Shown: positions 28,422-37,292, numbered from the stretch's first letter. The stretch is DNA of 64,000 bases from Piscinibacterium candidicorallinum (GCF_047549485.1 NZ_CP180191.1:3100001-3164000), one strand, 5' to 3'. The notes: generated by a model not told the origin, from the sequence alone. A program made the numbers and translations.

Positions 28422-28436
28422 TAGACCGATCGTCTA
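28422..28436. promoter_or_regulatory. Probable TetR operator of the thioesterase-TetR-acuI operon
   Basis: TAGAC-CGATC-GTCTA: perfect 5-bp inverted arms around a near-palindromic centre, 12 bp upstream of the first start codon of the operon. The position and symmetry are typical of autoregulated TetR-family operators. Binding by the neighbouring regulator is inferred. Confidence 0.6.
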
Positions 28437-28927
28437 TTTAAATCAACCACAGGCGCGGGGATGCCTCCGATAGCGATCGGACCAGTCCGAATACATCAAC
28501 TCACGACCGAAAACAGTGTTTTTTCGTTAGAAAGAGAGCATGGATCCCGCCAAGAAGCTCATTGATCAAGCGAAATCCGGAAAGTGAGTCAAGTCAATTA
28601 ACGTGGCCGATTTTGACCAATGACTGACTCGATGGACCGCAATACGCCCTGCATCTGGGCATCGCTTGCTAGGCTGCGGCACGCATAAGACCGCCACGAT
28701 CCCGGGAACGACGCAGCGCCTGCGCAGGGTTGCGCTCGCGGCCAATCCAGGTTTCATCGGCTGCAGGCGGCCCGAACAGCTCACCCGCAAGATGGCATCG
28801 CATCTGGCGCTCGTGCCAGTGAGTCTCAGGCGGCTGATCCACGCGCTACGGCAGCGGACAGTGACCAGGACATGCTTCGGGCCAAGGCCCGACCTGCGGG
28901 CCGCAGCGCTCCGGACGCAGGGCAGCG
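28437..28927. other. Intergenic stretch without a recognised gene
   Basis: About 490 bases. The only possible coding element is a 15-codon frame at 28540-28587 (MDPAKKLIDQAKSGK then TGA) preceded by AAAGAGAG; it may be a tiny gene or a 5' remnant. An AT-rich inverted element (CGAAAAC-N3-GTTTTTTCG, around 28507-28526) lies just upstream of it. The rest (28588-28927) has only low-quality open frames on both strands. Confidence 0.45.
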
Positions 28928-29371
28928 TCACTCAACGCCGACTGGTACAGCCTGCGGCGTGAACTTCAGCTCCTGCATCGCATAGACGAGCGCGGCGTCC
29001 ATCTGCTGGGCATGCATCGGGAACCACTCGGCCAGGCCGAGCACCAGCCGTTCCAGATAACCCTGGACCTCATCGGCGGGCTCATGCGCGATGCGCGCCA
29101 GCACATCGCGCGCGACTTCGAGCACCTGGCGATGCTGCGTGAAGTGGCAGTTGCCGTCCTCGAAACCCATCGCACGCATCCAGGTCTCTTCCATCCCGAA
29201 GTGCGACTCGCAATGCGTGATCAGGGCCTGCAGGGCAGAGGCCGGGGTCTGAGTCGCCTCGGGCGCCAGGCTGCGCTCAAGCGCGCCGAGCAGTTCGACG
29301 AACTCCTGATGGGTGCCGTCCAGATGCGGTTCGTTGAGCGCGAGCGCGTCGGACCAGGGCAAGGCGGACAT
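28928..29371 (-). CDS. Bacteriohemerythrin
   Basis: 147 residues with the di-iron hemerythrin ligands in order: His in DGTHQEFVELL, HCESHFGMEETWM (HxxxE), HFTQHRQV, and HAQQMD (HxxxxD). Domain length and order match single-domain bacterial hemerythrins, which bind O2 (or sense O2/NO) in the cytoplasm. It opens with PWSDALALNEPHLDGTH, typical of the family. The ATG at 29371 gives the usual N-terminus; upstream in-frame codons read into the promoter region. It stands alone, leftward. Confidence 0.92.
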   Translation of the reverse strand: MSALPWSDALALNEPHLDGTHQEFVELLGALERSLAPEATQTPASALQALITHCESHFGMEETWMRAMGFEDGNCHFTQHRQVLEVARDVLARIAHEPADEVQGYLERLVLGLAEWFPMHAQQMDAALVYAMQELKFTPQAVPVGVE

Positions 29372-29601
29372 GTCTGGGCTCCGGGGCAAAGCCCGAAGTA
29401 TCGCCGTACGGCGCCACCCCCTGCCCCGGACCACGCCTGCCGGAGGCCCGCAAGACGGCGCGCAGGTATCATCGACCAGACCACGACCGATAACGAAATA
29501 TTTCTATCCGAGAAAGGCATCAGAATCGACCGAAACGCTTACTGGAAGCGCGGAAAGCCGCCTAGAGCTTGGCTGAATCATTTCGGCCGATTTTGAACTG
29601 A

Positions 29602-30345
29602 CTACATTCCGCGGAAGCGATAGTTGAAGGCCTGGCTCACGGCGATTTTGTCGTTGCGGCTCTTGAGTGACAGCGTGATCTTGCCTAGGTCATCCCGGTG
29701 GGCGCGTGCAATCTGGTCAGCGCGCACGATGGTGGAGCGGTGCACCTGCCACCAGAGGTCGGGGTCGAGCTCGTCGCTGAGCTCCTTGAGCGTCTTGCGG
29801 ATATGCGCCTCGTCATTGGCGGTGACGACCTTGGTGTATTTGTCCTCGCTCTGGAAGTAGACGATCTCGTCGATGCCGAACATCTTGATCGTGTCGCCCA
29901 CATTGGCGCTCACCCAGCGCAGGCGTTCGCTGCGCGGCTTCAGCGTCTGGGAGATCTGCGCGACCAGCTGAGTGAGGTCCGCAGGCGGCGTGGCAATGCG
30001 CTCCTTCAGGCGTGCAACCGCCTCGCGCATGCGGTCTTCGCTCACGGGCTTGAGCAGATAGTCCACGGCGCGGGCGTTGAAAGCCTCCACCGCGTATTCG
30101 TCGTAGGCCGTGCAGAAGACCACATGGGTCTGGCCACTGGCGGAACGGGCCACCTCGATGCCGGTGGCGCCGGGCATGCGGATGTCCAGAAACGCAGCCT
30201 GCGGCTTGCGCGCGGCCAGCAGGTCGAGCGCCTCCAGGCCGTTCTCGGCTTCCAGGATCGTGATGCCCTCCCAGAGGCCCTTGAGCGTGGCGATCAGGTC
30301 GCGCCGCACCAAGGCTTCGTCATCGGCGATCAGGATGGTGGTCAT
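29602..30345 (-). CDS. LytR/AlgR family response regulator with LytTR domain
   Basis: 247 residues. The receiver domain has DDE at 8-10, phosphoacceptor Asp54 (FLDIRMPG), Thr in FCTAYDEYAVEAFNARAVD and Lys in YLLKPV. After a linker a LytTR DNA-binding domain follows: VGDTIKMFGIDEIVYFQSEDKYTKV, IRKTLKEL, FWQVHRSTIVR-like segment WWQVHRSTIVRADQIA. The start ATG overlaps the sensor kinase stop (ATGA), so the pair is coupled. Such systems often control cell-surface or biofilm functions. Targets here are unknown. Confidence 0.92.
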   Translation of the reverse strand: MTTILIADDEALVRRDLIATLKGLWEGITILEAENGLEALDLLAARKPQAAFLDIRMPGATGIEVARSASGQTHVVFCTAYDEYAVEAFNARAVDYLLKPVSEDRMREAVARLKERIATPPADLTQLVAQISQTLKPRSERLRWVSANVGDTIKMFGIDEIVYFQSEDKYTKVVTANDEAHIRKTLKELSDELDPDLWWQVHRSTIVRADQIARAHRDDLGKITLSLKSRNDKIAVSQAFNYRFRGM

Positions 30346-31625
30346 ACGTCGCAGTCCTCCAGGACAAAGGGCAGTTCAATCGTTGCAGCAAAGCCGCCTT
30401 CGGGTGGGGCCTTCATGATCAGTCGCGCGCGGTCGCCGTACATGGTGGCCAGCTGGGTGCGGATGTTGCGCAGACCCAGACCGGTGCCCGGCTTCTTCAT
30501 GCCGCTGGTCTGCGCAGCCTCGAAGCCGATGCCGTTGTCCAGCACGGTCAGGCGCAGCACATGGTCGTCGGCCTGGGCGTGCACTTCCACGTGTACCTCC
30601 ACATGGCCGCCCTCGGGCTTGCCCTCGATGCCGTGCTTGATGGCGTTTTCCACCAGCGTGATCACCATCAGCGGCGGGAAGTCCGCGCGGCGCAGCTCCT
30701 GCGGCACATCCAGGTCGAAAGTCAGGCGCTTGTCCATGCGCACCTTCATCAGCTCCAGATAGGCGCGCACGCTGTCGATCTGCGCGCCCACGGTGGAGGA
30801 GTCATTGATGCCGTCGTCGCGCATCTTCGGAATGCTGGTGCGCAGATAGTCCGTGAGCCGGTCCAGCAAGGCCACGGCGCGCTCTGGGTCCTCGCGGATC
30901 AGGCCGCGCAGGCCGGCAAAGGTGTTGAACAGAAAATGCGGCTCCACCTGGGCCTGCAGCACACTTAGGCGCAGCTCCGCCTCGCGCCGCGCGTTCTGCG
31001 CCTCGGTCAGCACACGGCGCCGGTTGGCCGCGGCTACCTTCACGTTCTCGCGGAAGTAGCTGATGAGCGCGAAGCCGCCGCCGAGCAGGCTGAAGATCAG
31101 CAGCTTGCCGGCGCCATTGATGACATGCACGCCGATCTGCTCTGCCTTGGTGCGGTCCTTGAGCTTGAGCTTGGCTGCGGCCACTTCCGGCTGCTTGGCG
31201 AGTTCGCCCTCGACATAGCGCGTGGCGTAGAAGTCCGCCACGGCCGAGAGCGCGACACCGAAGACCACCGCTGCCACCACACCGATCGATTCGCGCCGCT
31301 GCGGCCAGCGCAGATAGCGCACGCCGGTCGCCATGGCCGGGCCGACAAAGAGCATGAACAGATAGGCAAACAACATGGCCGAAGCCGCATTGCCCGCACT
31401 CCCCCAGTCCTGCGTGGCTACGCCATGGCTGATCAGCAGCGCAGCCGCAAACAGCATAATTGGCACTGAGAACACAATGAACCGCCCCCGCATCCACTTC
31501 AAACTGAAGGTGGGATACAGGCGATAGCGAAACAGCCGCCCGAAGGTGGATACCACCACCTCCGCGGGCAGCGGGCGGTTCAGGGCGATGGGCTCGCCCG
31601 CGTCTTGAACTTGCGCGTGATCCAT
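30342..31625 (-). CDS. LytS-type sensor histidine kinase
   Basis: About 427 residues: four TM helices in residues 45-200, a coiled linker (RRRVLTEAQNARREAELRL), a His_kinase domain with phosphoacceptor His in LQAQVEPHFLFNTFAGLRGL, and an HATPase domain with PLMVITLVENAIKHGIEG and DNGIGF, GTGLGLRNIRTQL. The HFLFNTF motif defines the LytS/YehU/AlgZ class. The ATG at 31625 is preferred over a TTG further upstream. It is first in a two-gene operon with the LytTR regulator, as is typical. Confidence 0.92.
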   Translation of the reverse strand: MDHAQVQDAGEPIALNRPLPAEVVVSTFGRLFRYRLYPTFSLKWMRGRFIVFSVPIMLFAAALLISHGVATQDWGSAGNAASAMLFAYLFMLFVGPAMATGVRYLRWPQRRESIGVVAAVVFGVALSAVADFYATRYVEGELAKQPEVAAAKLKLKDRTKAEQIGVHVINGAGKLLIFSLLGGGFALISYFRENVKVAAANRRRVLTEAQNARREAELRLSVLQAQVEPHFLFNTFAGLRGLIREDPERAVALLDRLTDYLRTSIPKMRDDGINDSSTVGAQIDSVRAYLELMKVRMDKRLTFDLDVPQELRRADFPPLMVITLVENAIKHGIEGKPEGGHVEVHVEVHAQADDHVLRLTVLDNGIGFEAAQTSGMKKPGTGLGLRNIRTQLATMYGDRARLIMKAPPEGGFAATIELPFVLEDCDV

Positions 31626-31747
31626 GGGGCTCAAGCGTAGCAACGTCAGGCGCTCGCCTGCAGAGCCTTCAGGGTGAACGCCCCCGCTGAGAAGACTAAC
31701 TGCCGATTCAGAGCGATGAGCGACCTGCTCGTTGATGCCATGGGCGT

Positions 31748-32890
31748 TCAGTCATTCTGCGCAGGCCCTTGAGTCGGGTCGACTTGCGGCGCGATCGCCT
31801 GGCCAGGACGCAGCGCGCCGCTCGACGGCAAGACCCCACCAGCTGCCTCGAAGGCGTCGGCGCGCTCGGGGTGGGCCGGGTGACTGCTCAGGAAGACAGG
31901 CGGCGGCGCACCCGACTCATCGCGCAAGAGAACACGGAAGAATGCTCCCAAGACGGCGGGATTGATGGCGTTCTCCTGCATGACTGCAATGGCATACGCA
32001 TCGGCTTCCCGCTCAGCCTCGCGCGAATGCCGCTGCTGCTCCAGGAAAGTGGCAGAGGTCGCTGCCACGGCGGAGAAGTCGCCTACATACACGCTGAAGA
32101 ACAGGCCCACAGCCGCCGTGCGTGCGAGGTTTCTCAGTCCATGCCTGTGCGCCACGTGCCCGATCTCATGGCCGAGGACGCCCAACACTGCATCATCGTT
32201 GAATCGCTCCACTAAAGCGTCGGTCAGCACGATCGTGCCGCCAGGCAAGGCAAAGGCGTTGATCTCTCTGCCGGCATCGCGAAATAGCAGACTGGTCTTC
32301 CCTGCGGGCTGAGGCAGACCACCCGGCAGCCTCAGGGCCTCGAATCGTTCAGCGATCGCGGAACGACGCTCCTCCGGCAGCTTGCTGGGCTTGAGTAAGC
32401 GCTTATCGAGCTCCTCCATCACGGCTTTGTCGATCGACTCGGCATAGTGCTGCGGCATCCACTGTGCAAACTGGTCAGCCGCAGCAGGCAACACGTATCG
32501 ATAGCTCAGAGCCAGAAACACCGCGAAGACGACTGCGAGCACCATGATGCTCGACGGAGATCCTGCCCAGCGCTCTACACGCCCGCGACGAGCGGGCAGC
32601 CGACCCACCAGATCGTCGATCGCTTGACCGGGCGCAATCTCGATGGACCCGGTACTGGCCGCACCACCATGACTCGGCAACTCAATCACCACGGGCGCAT
32701 GGACAAAACGCTCGCGAAGACGCAGTGCCTTCAGGTCAAACGCCCACTGCCCGTCTCGCCCGATCACGAGGAGGCGGCCGCCCGCCACATGGAGCGTCAC
32801 GGGTACGCCAGTCAACCGCTCACCTGCATCCGGGGCAAACATCAATGCGGCTACCCCCGGAGAAGGCGTGTTCACGTTGGAGCCTGTCAT
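31748..32890 (-). CDS. M48 family metallopeptidase, second tandem copy
   Basis: About 380 residues. A PH-like N-terminal domain (ALMFAPDAGERLTGVPVTLHVAGG to about 95) precedes a TM helix (SIMVLAVVFAVFLALSYRYV), then the M48 core: NAFALPGGTIVLTDALV, LGHEIGHVAHRHGLRN (HExxH) and SREAEREADAYAI (third-ligand Glu region), ending SSHPAHPERADAFEAAGG. The peptidase domain probably faces the periplasm and degrades damaged envelope proteins. The start lies 1 bp after the YjgN stop. It is the last gene of the YjgN-M48-YjgN-M48 series. Confidence 0.88.
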   Translation of the reverse strand: MTGSNVNTPSPGVAALMFAPDAGERLTGVPVTLHVAGGRLLVIGRDGQWAFDLKALRLRERFVHAPVVIELPSHGGAASTGSIEIAPGQAIDDLVGRLPARRGRVERWAGSPSSIMVLAVVFAVFLALSYRYVLPAAADQFAQWMPQHYAESIDKAVMEELDKRLLKPSKLPEERRSAIAERFEALRLPGGLPQPAGKTSLLFRDAGREINAFALPGGTIVLTDALVERFNDDAVLGVLGHEIGHVAHRHGLRNLARTAAVGLFFSVYVGDFSAVAATSATFLEQQRHSREAEREADAYAIAVMQENAINPAVLGAFFRVLLRDESGAPPPVFLSSHPAHPERADAFEAAGGVLPSSGALRPGQAIAPQVDPTQGPAQND

Positions 32891-32891
32891 T

Positions 32892-34124
32892 TCAGAACCC
32901 CATGTCCGCGCCGAAGAACTCGGCAGACTCGCTGCCGCCTGTCGTACCCACTTGCTCAGCGGCAAGCGCGAATACGGCCTGCGCATCACCATGCCACCAG
33001 ACGCTTTCTGCACGCATGCGGACGACCTGGATCCAGCCAAACGGTCGCCACAGCCCAAAGGTCAAAAGCAGCAGCACAAAGTTCTTGAGATACAGACGGA
33101 TCAGTGCGTCGGCCTGAAGATCGCAGTTGAAGGTGTGTTCACCCAACGCGGTCCACTGCCAGTTGAGCTTCTGCAAGCGCGCGATCAGGTAAGGCGTGAA
33201 TACGGTCCAGCCCAAAACGCCACCTAGAAAAATGCTGTATGGGCCAAGACTGATGCCCGTGAGGGACTTCAAGGGTTCGGTCACCACGGCCAAGGCAATA
33301 GCCAACACAATGGAAGCAGCGATAAGCACTAGCAAAGCCTTCAAGTACAGGCCGTAGTAAGCCTCCGTGGGAACGGTGTTGGCGAAGCGCAGACTGCCCC
33401 AGCGCGTGTGATTGGCCAGCCAGCGTCGATACCGCGCATGCGCCCAAGGCGCAAGCAGCCAGGGACCCAGCCACACCGCAACGAACACGCCTTCATGCGT
33501 GTTGATCCACTCATCAAACTTCGACCCGGCAACTGCGTAGAACACGATCGCAGGTCCGATGAAAATCAGCACGGCCGGAAGAATGACTTGGTAGGCCTCG
33601 GTCAGCGAGCCATCGAATGCAAAGCATTGCCCTCGGTGTCGGGTGCGCGCCGCACGAAACCGCAACCCCGACCATATGAGCCACGGGAGCAAGGTCGCCA
33701 ACCCAGACAGGATCAGCAGCGCGACCCATGCAGGCAAATAGCCGTAGCCGAAATACGCGGCGATCAGCAGCGCAGCGACAACGCGGCCGCGCAGGATGGA
33801 CCAAGGGTCGGCGAGGTACTGGAAGCCCGCCGCCACTGCGCTCTGCCCGCCAAGCAGCGTGTTGCGATAGACATACTCCACCCGCCGCACCTTCGCCCAG
33901 GCCGAGTAGATGCCCAGGGTCATGAAGGTCAGCGCGATGTTGGTGCACCAGATGCCGAAGTACTCGCGCCCGGTACCCACGAATCGGAAGCGCAGCATAT
34001 CCAGCTGTGCACTGTCGGCCTCCGACAGATAGGCTGAGGCAGGCAGATCATCATGGTGCATGTCCGGCAGGACGCGTTGCCGGATGTTGCGCGTATCCGC
34101 GCTGCTGTCGATCAAGTTGTCCAT
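32892..34124 (-). CDS. YjgN/DUF898 family membrane protein, second tandem copy
   Basis: 410 residues with about eight TM helices. DUF898 signature: FVGTGREYFGIWCTNIALTFMTLGIYSAWAKVRR, then LLPWLIWSGLRFRAARTRHRGQCF, and FGLWRPFGWIQVVRMR near the C-terminus. Function unknown; the family often accompanies an M48 protease. It carries an N-terminal extension of about 35 residues before the membrane core, and a hydrophilic C-terminal tail. It is encoded 30 bp after the first M48 gene and 1 bp before the second, so one transcript is likely. Confidence 0.88.
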   Translation of the reverse strand: MDNLIDSSADTRNIRQRVLPDMHHDDLPASAYLSEADSAQLDMLRFRFVGTGREYFGIWCTNIALTFMTLGIYSAWAKVRRVEYVYRNTLLGGQSAVAAGFQYLADPWSILRGRVVAALLIAAYFGYGYLPAWVALLILSGLATLLPWLIWSGLRFRAARTRHRGQCFAFDGSLTEAYQVILPAVLIFIGPAIVFYAVAGSKFDEWINTHEGVFVAVWLGPWLLAPWAHARYRRWLANHTRWGSLRFANTVPTEAYYGLYLKALLVLIAASIVLAIALAVVTEPLKSLTGISLGPYSIFLGGVLGWTVFTPYLIARLQKLNWQWTALGEHTFNCDLQADALIRLYLKNFVLLLLTFGLWRPFGWIQVVRMRAESVWWHGDAQAVFALAAEQVGTTGGSESAEFFGADMGF

Positions 34125-34154
34125 GGGGGCAGACCGGCTGAAGTGCGATTCCGT

Positions 34155-35153
34155 TCAGCGCCGGAAGCGCTCAATGCGTTCCTCGGTGGGCGGGTGGCTG
34201 TTCAGGTACTCGGGCAGCGGGTCGTCGCCGCGCTTCTTGCGCAGGGCCTCGAACATGTCGGCCACCGCTGCGCGGCGCAGGCCGGAAGCATTCATGAAGT
34301 CGATCGCATACGTGTCAGCTTCGTACTCGGCCTCGCGCGAGTAGCCGGCGTGCAGCACCACGGTTGGCACGGTGGAGAGCACGGCGCTCACGTCGCCCCA
34401 GATCACGAAGGCCACCGCGCCCAAGGCGCTGGCCTGGATCAGGCTGCGCATCACGTGATCGTGGTGTAAATGCCCGAGTTCGTGCGCCAACACGCCCAAA
34501 ACGGCGTCATCGTTGCCGGCAATCTTCACGAGCTCGTCAGTCATGACGATGATGCCGCCGGGCAGGGCAAAGGCATTGGGCCCGACCTTGCTCTTGCGGA
34601 ACTCCAGCCGGTAGCTGGGCCGCCGGTCTTCAGGCAGGGCGGTCTGCACGGCACGCGCGAAGGCGGCGGACAGGCGCTCCTGGTGCTCGCGCGGGAGCTG
34701 GCTGGGTGCGAAGTAGCTGCTGTCGAGCTGCTGCATGACCTGCGTGCCCAGGGTTTGCTCAACCTCTGCGGGCACCAGCGGCGCGGCCAGACGCGCAAAC
34801 GCGGGCAGGCCCCACAGATAGCCCGCGGTCAGCACGCCAACGGTCAGGACGAAGGCGGCGAGCGTCCGCGTCCAGCTCTGCTGCCAGCGCACTACGGCGC
34901 TGTCGCCATGGCCGGCAGCATCGAGCGCTGCGTCGAGCGCGGCGCGGTCCTCGGCCTCGATGCTCGCGCCATCGGCGAAGCTGATGCGACGCGGCCCGTG
35001 CCGTGTGCGCTCACCGATCTCGACCTCGGCCCAAGGCACCAGACGCTGCATCCCGTCGCCCAGGATCGACACCCCGGCCGGGCCGATGGAGACCTCCACG
35101 CTCACGCGCCGCGTGGATCGGCCGTCGAGATAGGCAGCAGCGATGCCGTGCAT
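34155..35153 (-). CDS. M48 family metallopeptidase, first tandem copy
   Basis: About 332 residues: PH-like N-terminal domain (YLDGRSTRRVSVEVSIGPAGV to about 85), a TM helix (TLAAFVLTVGVLTAGYLWGL), then an M48 peptidase core with NAFALPGGIIVMTDELV, LAHELGHLHHDHVMRS (HExxH), and SREAEYEADTYAIDFM. It ends NSHPPTEERIERFR. The same architecture as the downstream copy, but the two differ at many positions. The ATG at 35153 is 7 bp after the first YjgN stop, suggesting a coupled pair. Confidence 0.88.
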   Translation of the reverse strand: MHGIAAAYLDGRSTRRVSVEVSIGPAGVSILGDGMQRLVPWAEVEIGERTRHGPRRISFADGASIEAEDRAALDAALDAAGHGDSAVVRWQQSWTRTLAAFVLTVGVLTAGYLWGLPAFARLAAPLVPAEVEQTLGTQVMQQLDSSYFAPSQLPREHQERLSAAFARAVQTALPEDRRPSYRLEFRKSKVGPNAFALPGGIIVMTDELVKIAGNDDAVLGVLAHELGHLHHDHVMRSLIQASALGAVAFVIWGDVSAVLSTVPTVVLHAGYSREAEYEADTYAIDFMNASGLRRAAVADMFEALRKKRGDDPLPEYLNSHPPTEERIERFRR

Positions 35154-35160
35154 GGGTTGC

Positions 35161-36288
35161 CTACAGGCCGATGTCAAAGTCCATCAGATCGGCCATGCCC
35201 TCGCCCGTGGCGTTGGCCTGGCTCTGCGTGTCGGCGACGAAATCGTCCAGCGATCCATCCGGGAGCAGGGTCAGATGCTCGGCACGCAGACGCGCCCAGC
35301 GCACGGCGGCAAACGGGATGAACAGGCCGAGCGTGCAGACAATACCCAGTAGGTTGGTCACGCCCACAAAGGCGGCGCGACCCAGCGGCACACGCGCCTC
35401 GAAGGTGTGATCGCCCAGCGCGGTGTGGTTCCAGGTGGCATTGAAGAGCATCGCCTGCATGATGGGCCCGATGGCCATGAATGCGAGATAGAAACCCAGG
35501 ATCAACAGGATGGGCAGGAAGGCCATCGCCGCGCCAGCCGGCTCACCACGCTTAGCGCCCGCAAAGATCGCGCCGAACACCACGGCGGTCACGATGCCGC
35601 CAATGATCAGGACCACGAAGGGCACCAAGTAGGCCTTGTAGAACTCCGTGGCACAGTTGCTGAACTTGAAGCCAGTGGCGCCGAAGCGGGCATTGTTGTG
35701 CTGCCACTTCTTGATCTGGTGGTGCGCAAACGGCAGCATCAGATAGAGCGTGACGACGGCGAGAATCGGCCAGAGCAGGAAGGTCTTGTAGGCCTGGCCC
35801 GCGCTGCTGCCGAAACCGAAGCGCACGCCGCGCCAGCTGGAGTTCCACGCGCGGAATTGCAGGCTCTTCCAAAGCAGCCAGGGCAGTACGGCGGCCATGC
35901 CGATCAGCGCGACGATCGCCAGCTCCGGGCTCCAGTGCAGCAGCACGTTGTAGAGAATGAACAGACCGAAGGCGATCACGCGTCCCTTCAGAATCGAAAT
36001 CGGATTGCCGTGATACTCGAAGCTGGAGCCGGCGACCAGCGTGTTGTTGTAGAAGTATTTGGTGCGCCGCACCTTGGCCCAGGCCGAGTAGATGCCGATC
36101 GTGACGATGGTCAGCAGCAGGTTGACGATCCAGATGCGGAAGTACTCGCTGCCGCTGCCCGTGAACTCAAAGCGCTCCGGGCGCGGCGTGAACGCGGGCC
36201 CGGCTGCCGGCTGGACCATGGGCGCAGGCTCCGTGCGCGGCAGCATCGGTTCAGTGGGCGGAAAGGAAGAATCATTACCTTGCGACAT
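35161..36288 (-). CDS. YjgN/DUF898 family membrane protein, first tandem copy
   Basis: 375 residues with about eight TM helices. The signature is FTGSGSEYFRIWIVNLLLTIVTIGIYSAWAKVRRTKYFY, then VLPWLLWKSLQFRAWNSSWRGVRFGF, TALGDHTFEARVPLGRAAFV and LFIPFAAVRWARLRAEHLTL (only key parts matter). A Pro-rich cytoplasmic N-terminal tail of about 35 residues precedes the core. Function unknown. It heads the four-gene leftward YjgN-M48-YjgN-M48 series; a G-rich ribosome-binding site (GGGGGT) precedes its ATG. Confidence 0.9.
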   Translation of the reverse strand: MSQGNDSSFPPTEPMLPRTEPAPMVQPAAGPAFTPRPERFEFTGSGSEYFRIWIVNLLLTIVTIGIYSAWAKVRRTKYFYNNTLVAGSSFEYHGNPISILKGRVIAFGLFILYNVLLHWSPELAIVALIGMAAVLPWLLWKSLQFRAWNSSWRGVRFGFGSSAGQAYKTFLLWPILAVVTLYLMLPFAHHQIKKWQHNNARFGATGFKFSNCATEFYKAYLVPFVVLIIGGIVTAVVFGAIFAGAKRGEPAGAAMAFLPILLILGFYLAFMAIGPIMQAMLFNATWNHTALGDHTFEARVPLGRAAFVGVTNLLGIVCTLGLFIPFAAVRWARLRAEHLTLLPDGSLDDFVADTQSQANATGEGMADLMDFDIGL

Positions 36289-36447
36289 CAGACCCCCCTA
36301 CGGGCTGCTTCTTGTTGGATGACTGGATGGCTGCGCGCTGCGAGCCGCGGTGCAGCGTATCAAAGCAGCCGCCGCGCGACGCGCGAGGGCATGCTCAGTT
36401 TCGGTGATGCCGCCACAGCGCCACCGGGGCGGATTCCAGGGGCAACC

Positions 36448-36972
36448 GTGAAGCAGGTGCTTGCCGCGCTGACGCTGCTGTGTGTCGGGGCGGGGGCGCT
36501 GGCCGCAGACCCGCCGACCGAGGGTCCGCGCCTGAGCGGCCGCGTGATGAAGGTGCTGGATGGCGACACGTTCAGCTTTTCGAGCAGCGCGCGCGAGCGT
36601 TTCGTGGTGCGGTTCAACGCCATCGACACGCCCGAGCAGCTGCAGCGCGGCGGCGCCGAGGCCACCCGCGCCCTGCGCGAGCTGCTGCGCGCCAGGCCCG
36701 TGAGCGTGGTCTGCTACAAGCGTGACGAGCGCGAGCGCCGCATCTGCCGCGTGTTCAACGCCCGCGGCGACGTCGGCCTGCAGATGGTCGAAGCCGGTGC
36801 CGCCTGGCACTTCCGCCGTTTCGAGAGCGAGCAGACCCCGGCCGAACGCGCTGCCTACCGCGCCGCCGAAGACCGCGCCCGCACCGCCCGCCTCGGCCTC
36901 TGGGCCACGCCCAACCCCATGCCCCCCTGGGACTGCCGCGAGCGCCTGCGCAATATGCAGCGCTGCGAGTGA
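36448..36972 (+). CDS. Exported staphylococcal-nuclease-like (thermonuclease) protein
   Basis: 174 residues from a GTG at 36448 with AGGGG 5-9 nt upstream. A signal peptide (LAALTLLCVGAGALAA) is followed by the SNase fold: RVMKVLDGDTFSFSS (metal Asp), VVRFNAIDTPEQLQRGG (R and D), and GDVGLQMVEAGAAWHFRRF. It hydrolyses nucleic acids, probably in the periplasm or outside the cell. An ATG at 36391 would add 19 residues before the signal peptide and is less likely. Divergent from YjgN; a hairpin follows at 37030-37062. Confidence 0.85.
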   Translation: MKQVLAALTLLCVGAGALAADPPTEGPRLSGRVMKVLDGDTFSFSSSARERFVVRFNAIDTPEQLQRGGAEATRALRELLRARPVSVVCYKRDERERRICRVFNARGDVGLQMVEAGAAWHFRRFESEQTPAERAAYRAAEDRARTARLGLWATPNPMPPWDCRERLRNMQRCE

Positions 36973-37029
36973 ACTCACGCAGGGCGTTGCGCGTTCCCGC
37001 TTGCTGGATGCGGATTCGCAAGGCAAGTA

Positions 37030-37062
37030 CCTGAAGACGCGCTGCTGGTGCGCATCTTCAGG
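37030..37062 (+). terminator. Hairpin downstream of the nuclease gene
   Basis: CCTGAAGA-C-GCGC loop GCGC-A-TCTTCAGG: 12 pairs with one mismatch, 57 bp past the nuclease stop. No T-run follows, so it may stabilise the mRNA end rather than terminate. Confidence 0.4.
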
Positions 37063-37168
37063 CCCATACCTTGGAGAATGGCTTCAGACAAGCGGAAACA
37101 GGCGTAGGCCTTGCGCGGCGGGCCGCCGGATCGCCCGCCACAACCCAGGATTCGTCGCGCCCAAAGAA

Positions 37169-37190
37169 AAACCCCGCCGAAGCGGGGTTT
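37169..37190 (-). terminator. Rho-independent terminator (TTCG tetraloop)
   Basis: AAACCCCGC / GCGGGGTTT with a 4-nt loop; on the minus strand it is followed by TTCTTT, a good fit to an intrinsic terminator for leftward transcription from groESL. It could also stop rightward reading. Confidence 0.75.
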
Positions 37191-37266
37191 GTTCTGTGCG
37201 GGCTGAGCGCAATCAACCCGGCTGAGGATTTGGGCCGCGAGGCAAGGCGCGAAGCCGCAGAAGCAG

Positions 37267-37292
37267 ACAAGCCTCGCTTTCGCGAGGCTTGT
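37267..37292 (-). terminator. Perfect 11-bp hairpin downstream of groEL
   Basis: ACAAGCCTCGC / GCGAGGCTTGT around a TTTC loop, about 130 bp past the groEL stop in the leftward direction. Followed by TCTGCTTCTG rather than a clean T-run; probably acts with the hairpin at 37169-37190. Confidence 0.6.

Noticed and set aside
28566..28962. Overlapping 121- and 98-codon frames on opposite strands
   Set aside because: Arg/Ala-rich translations typical of random GC-rich DNA; no start signals or homology cues.
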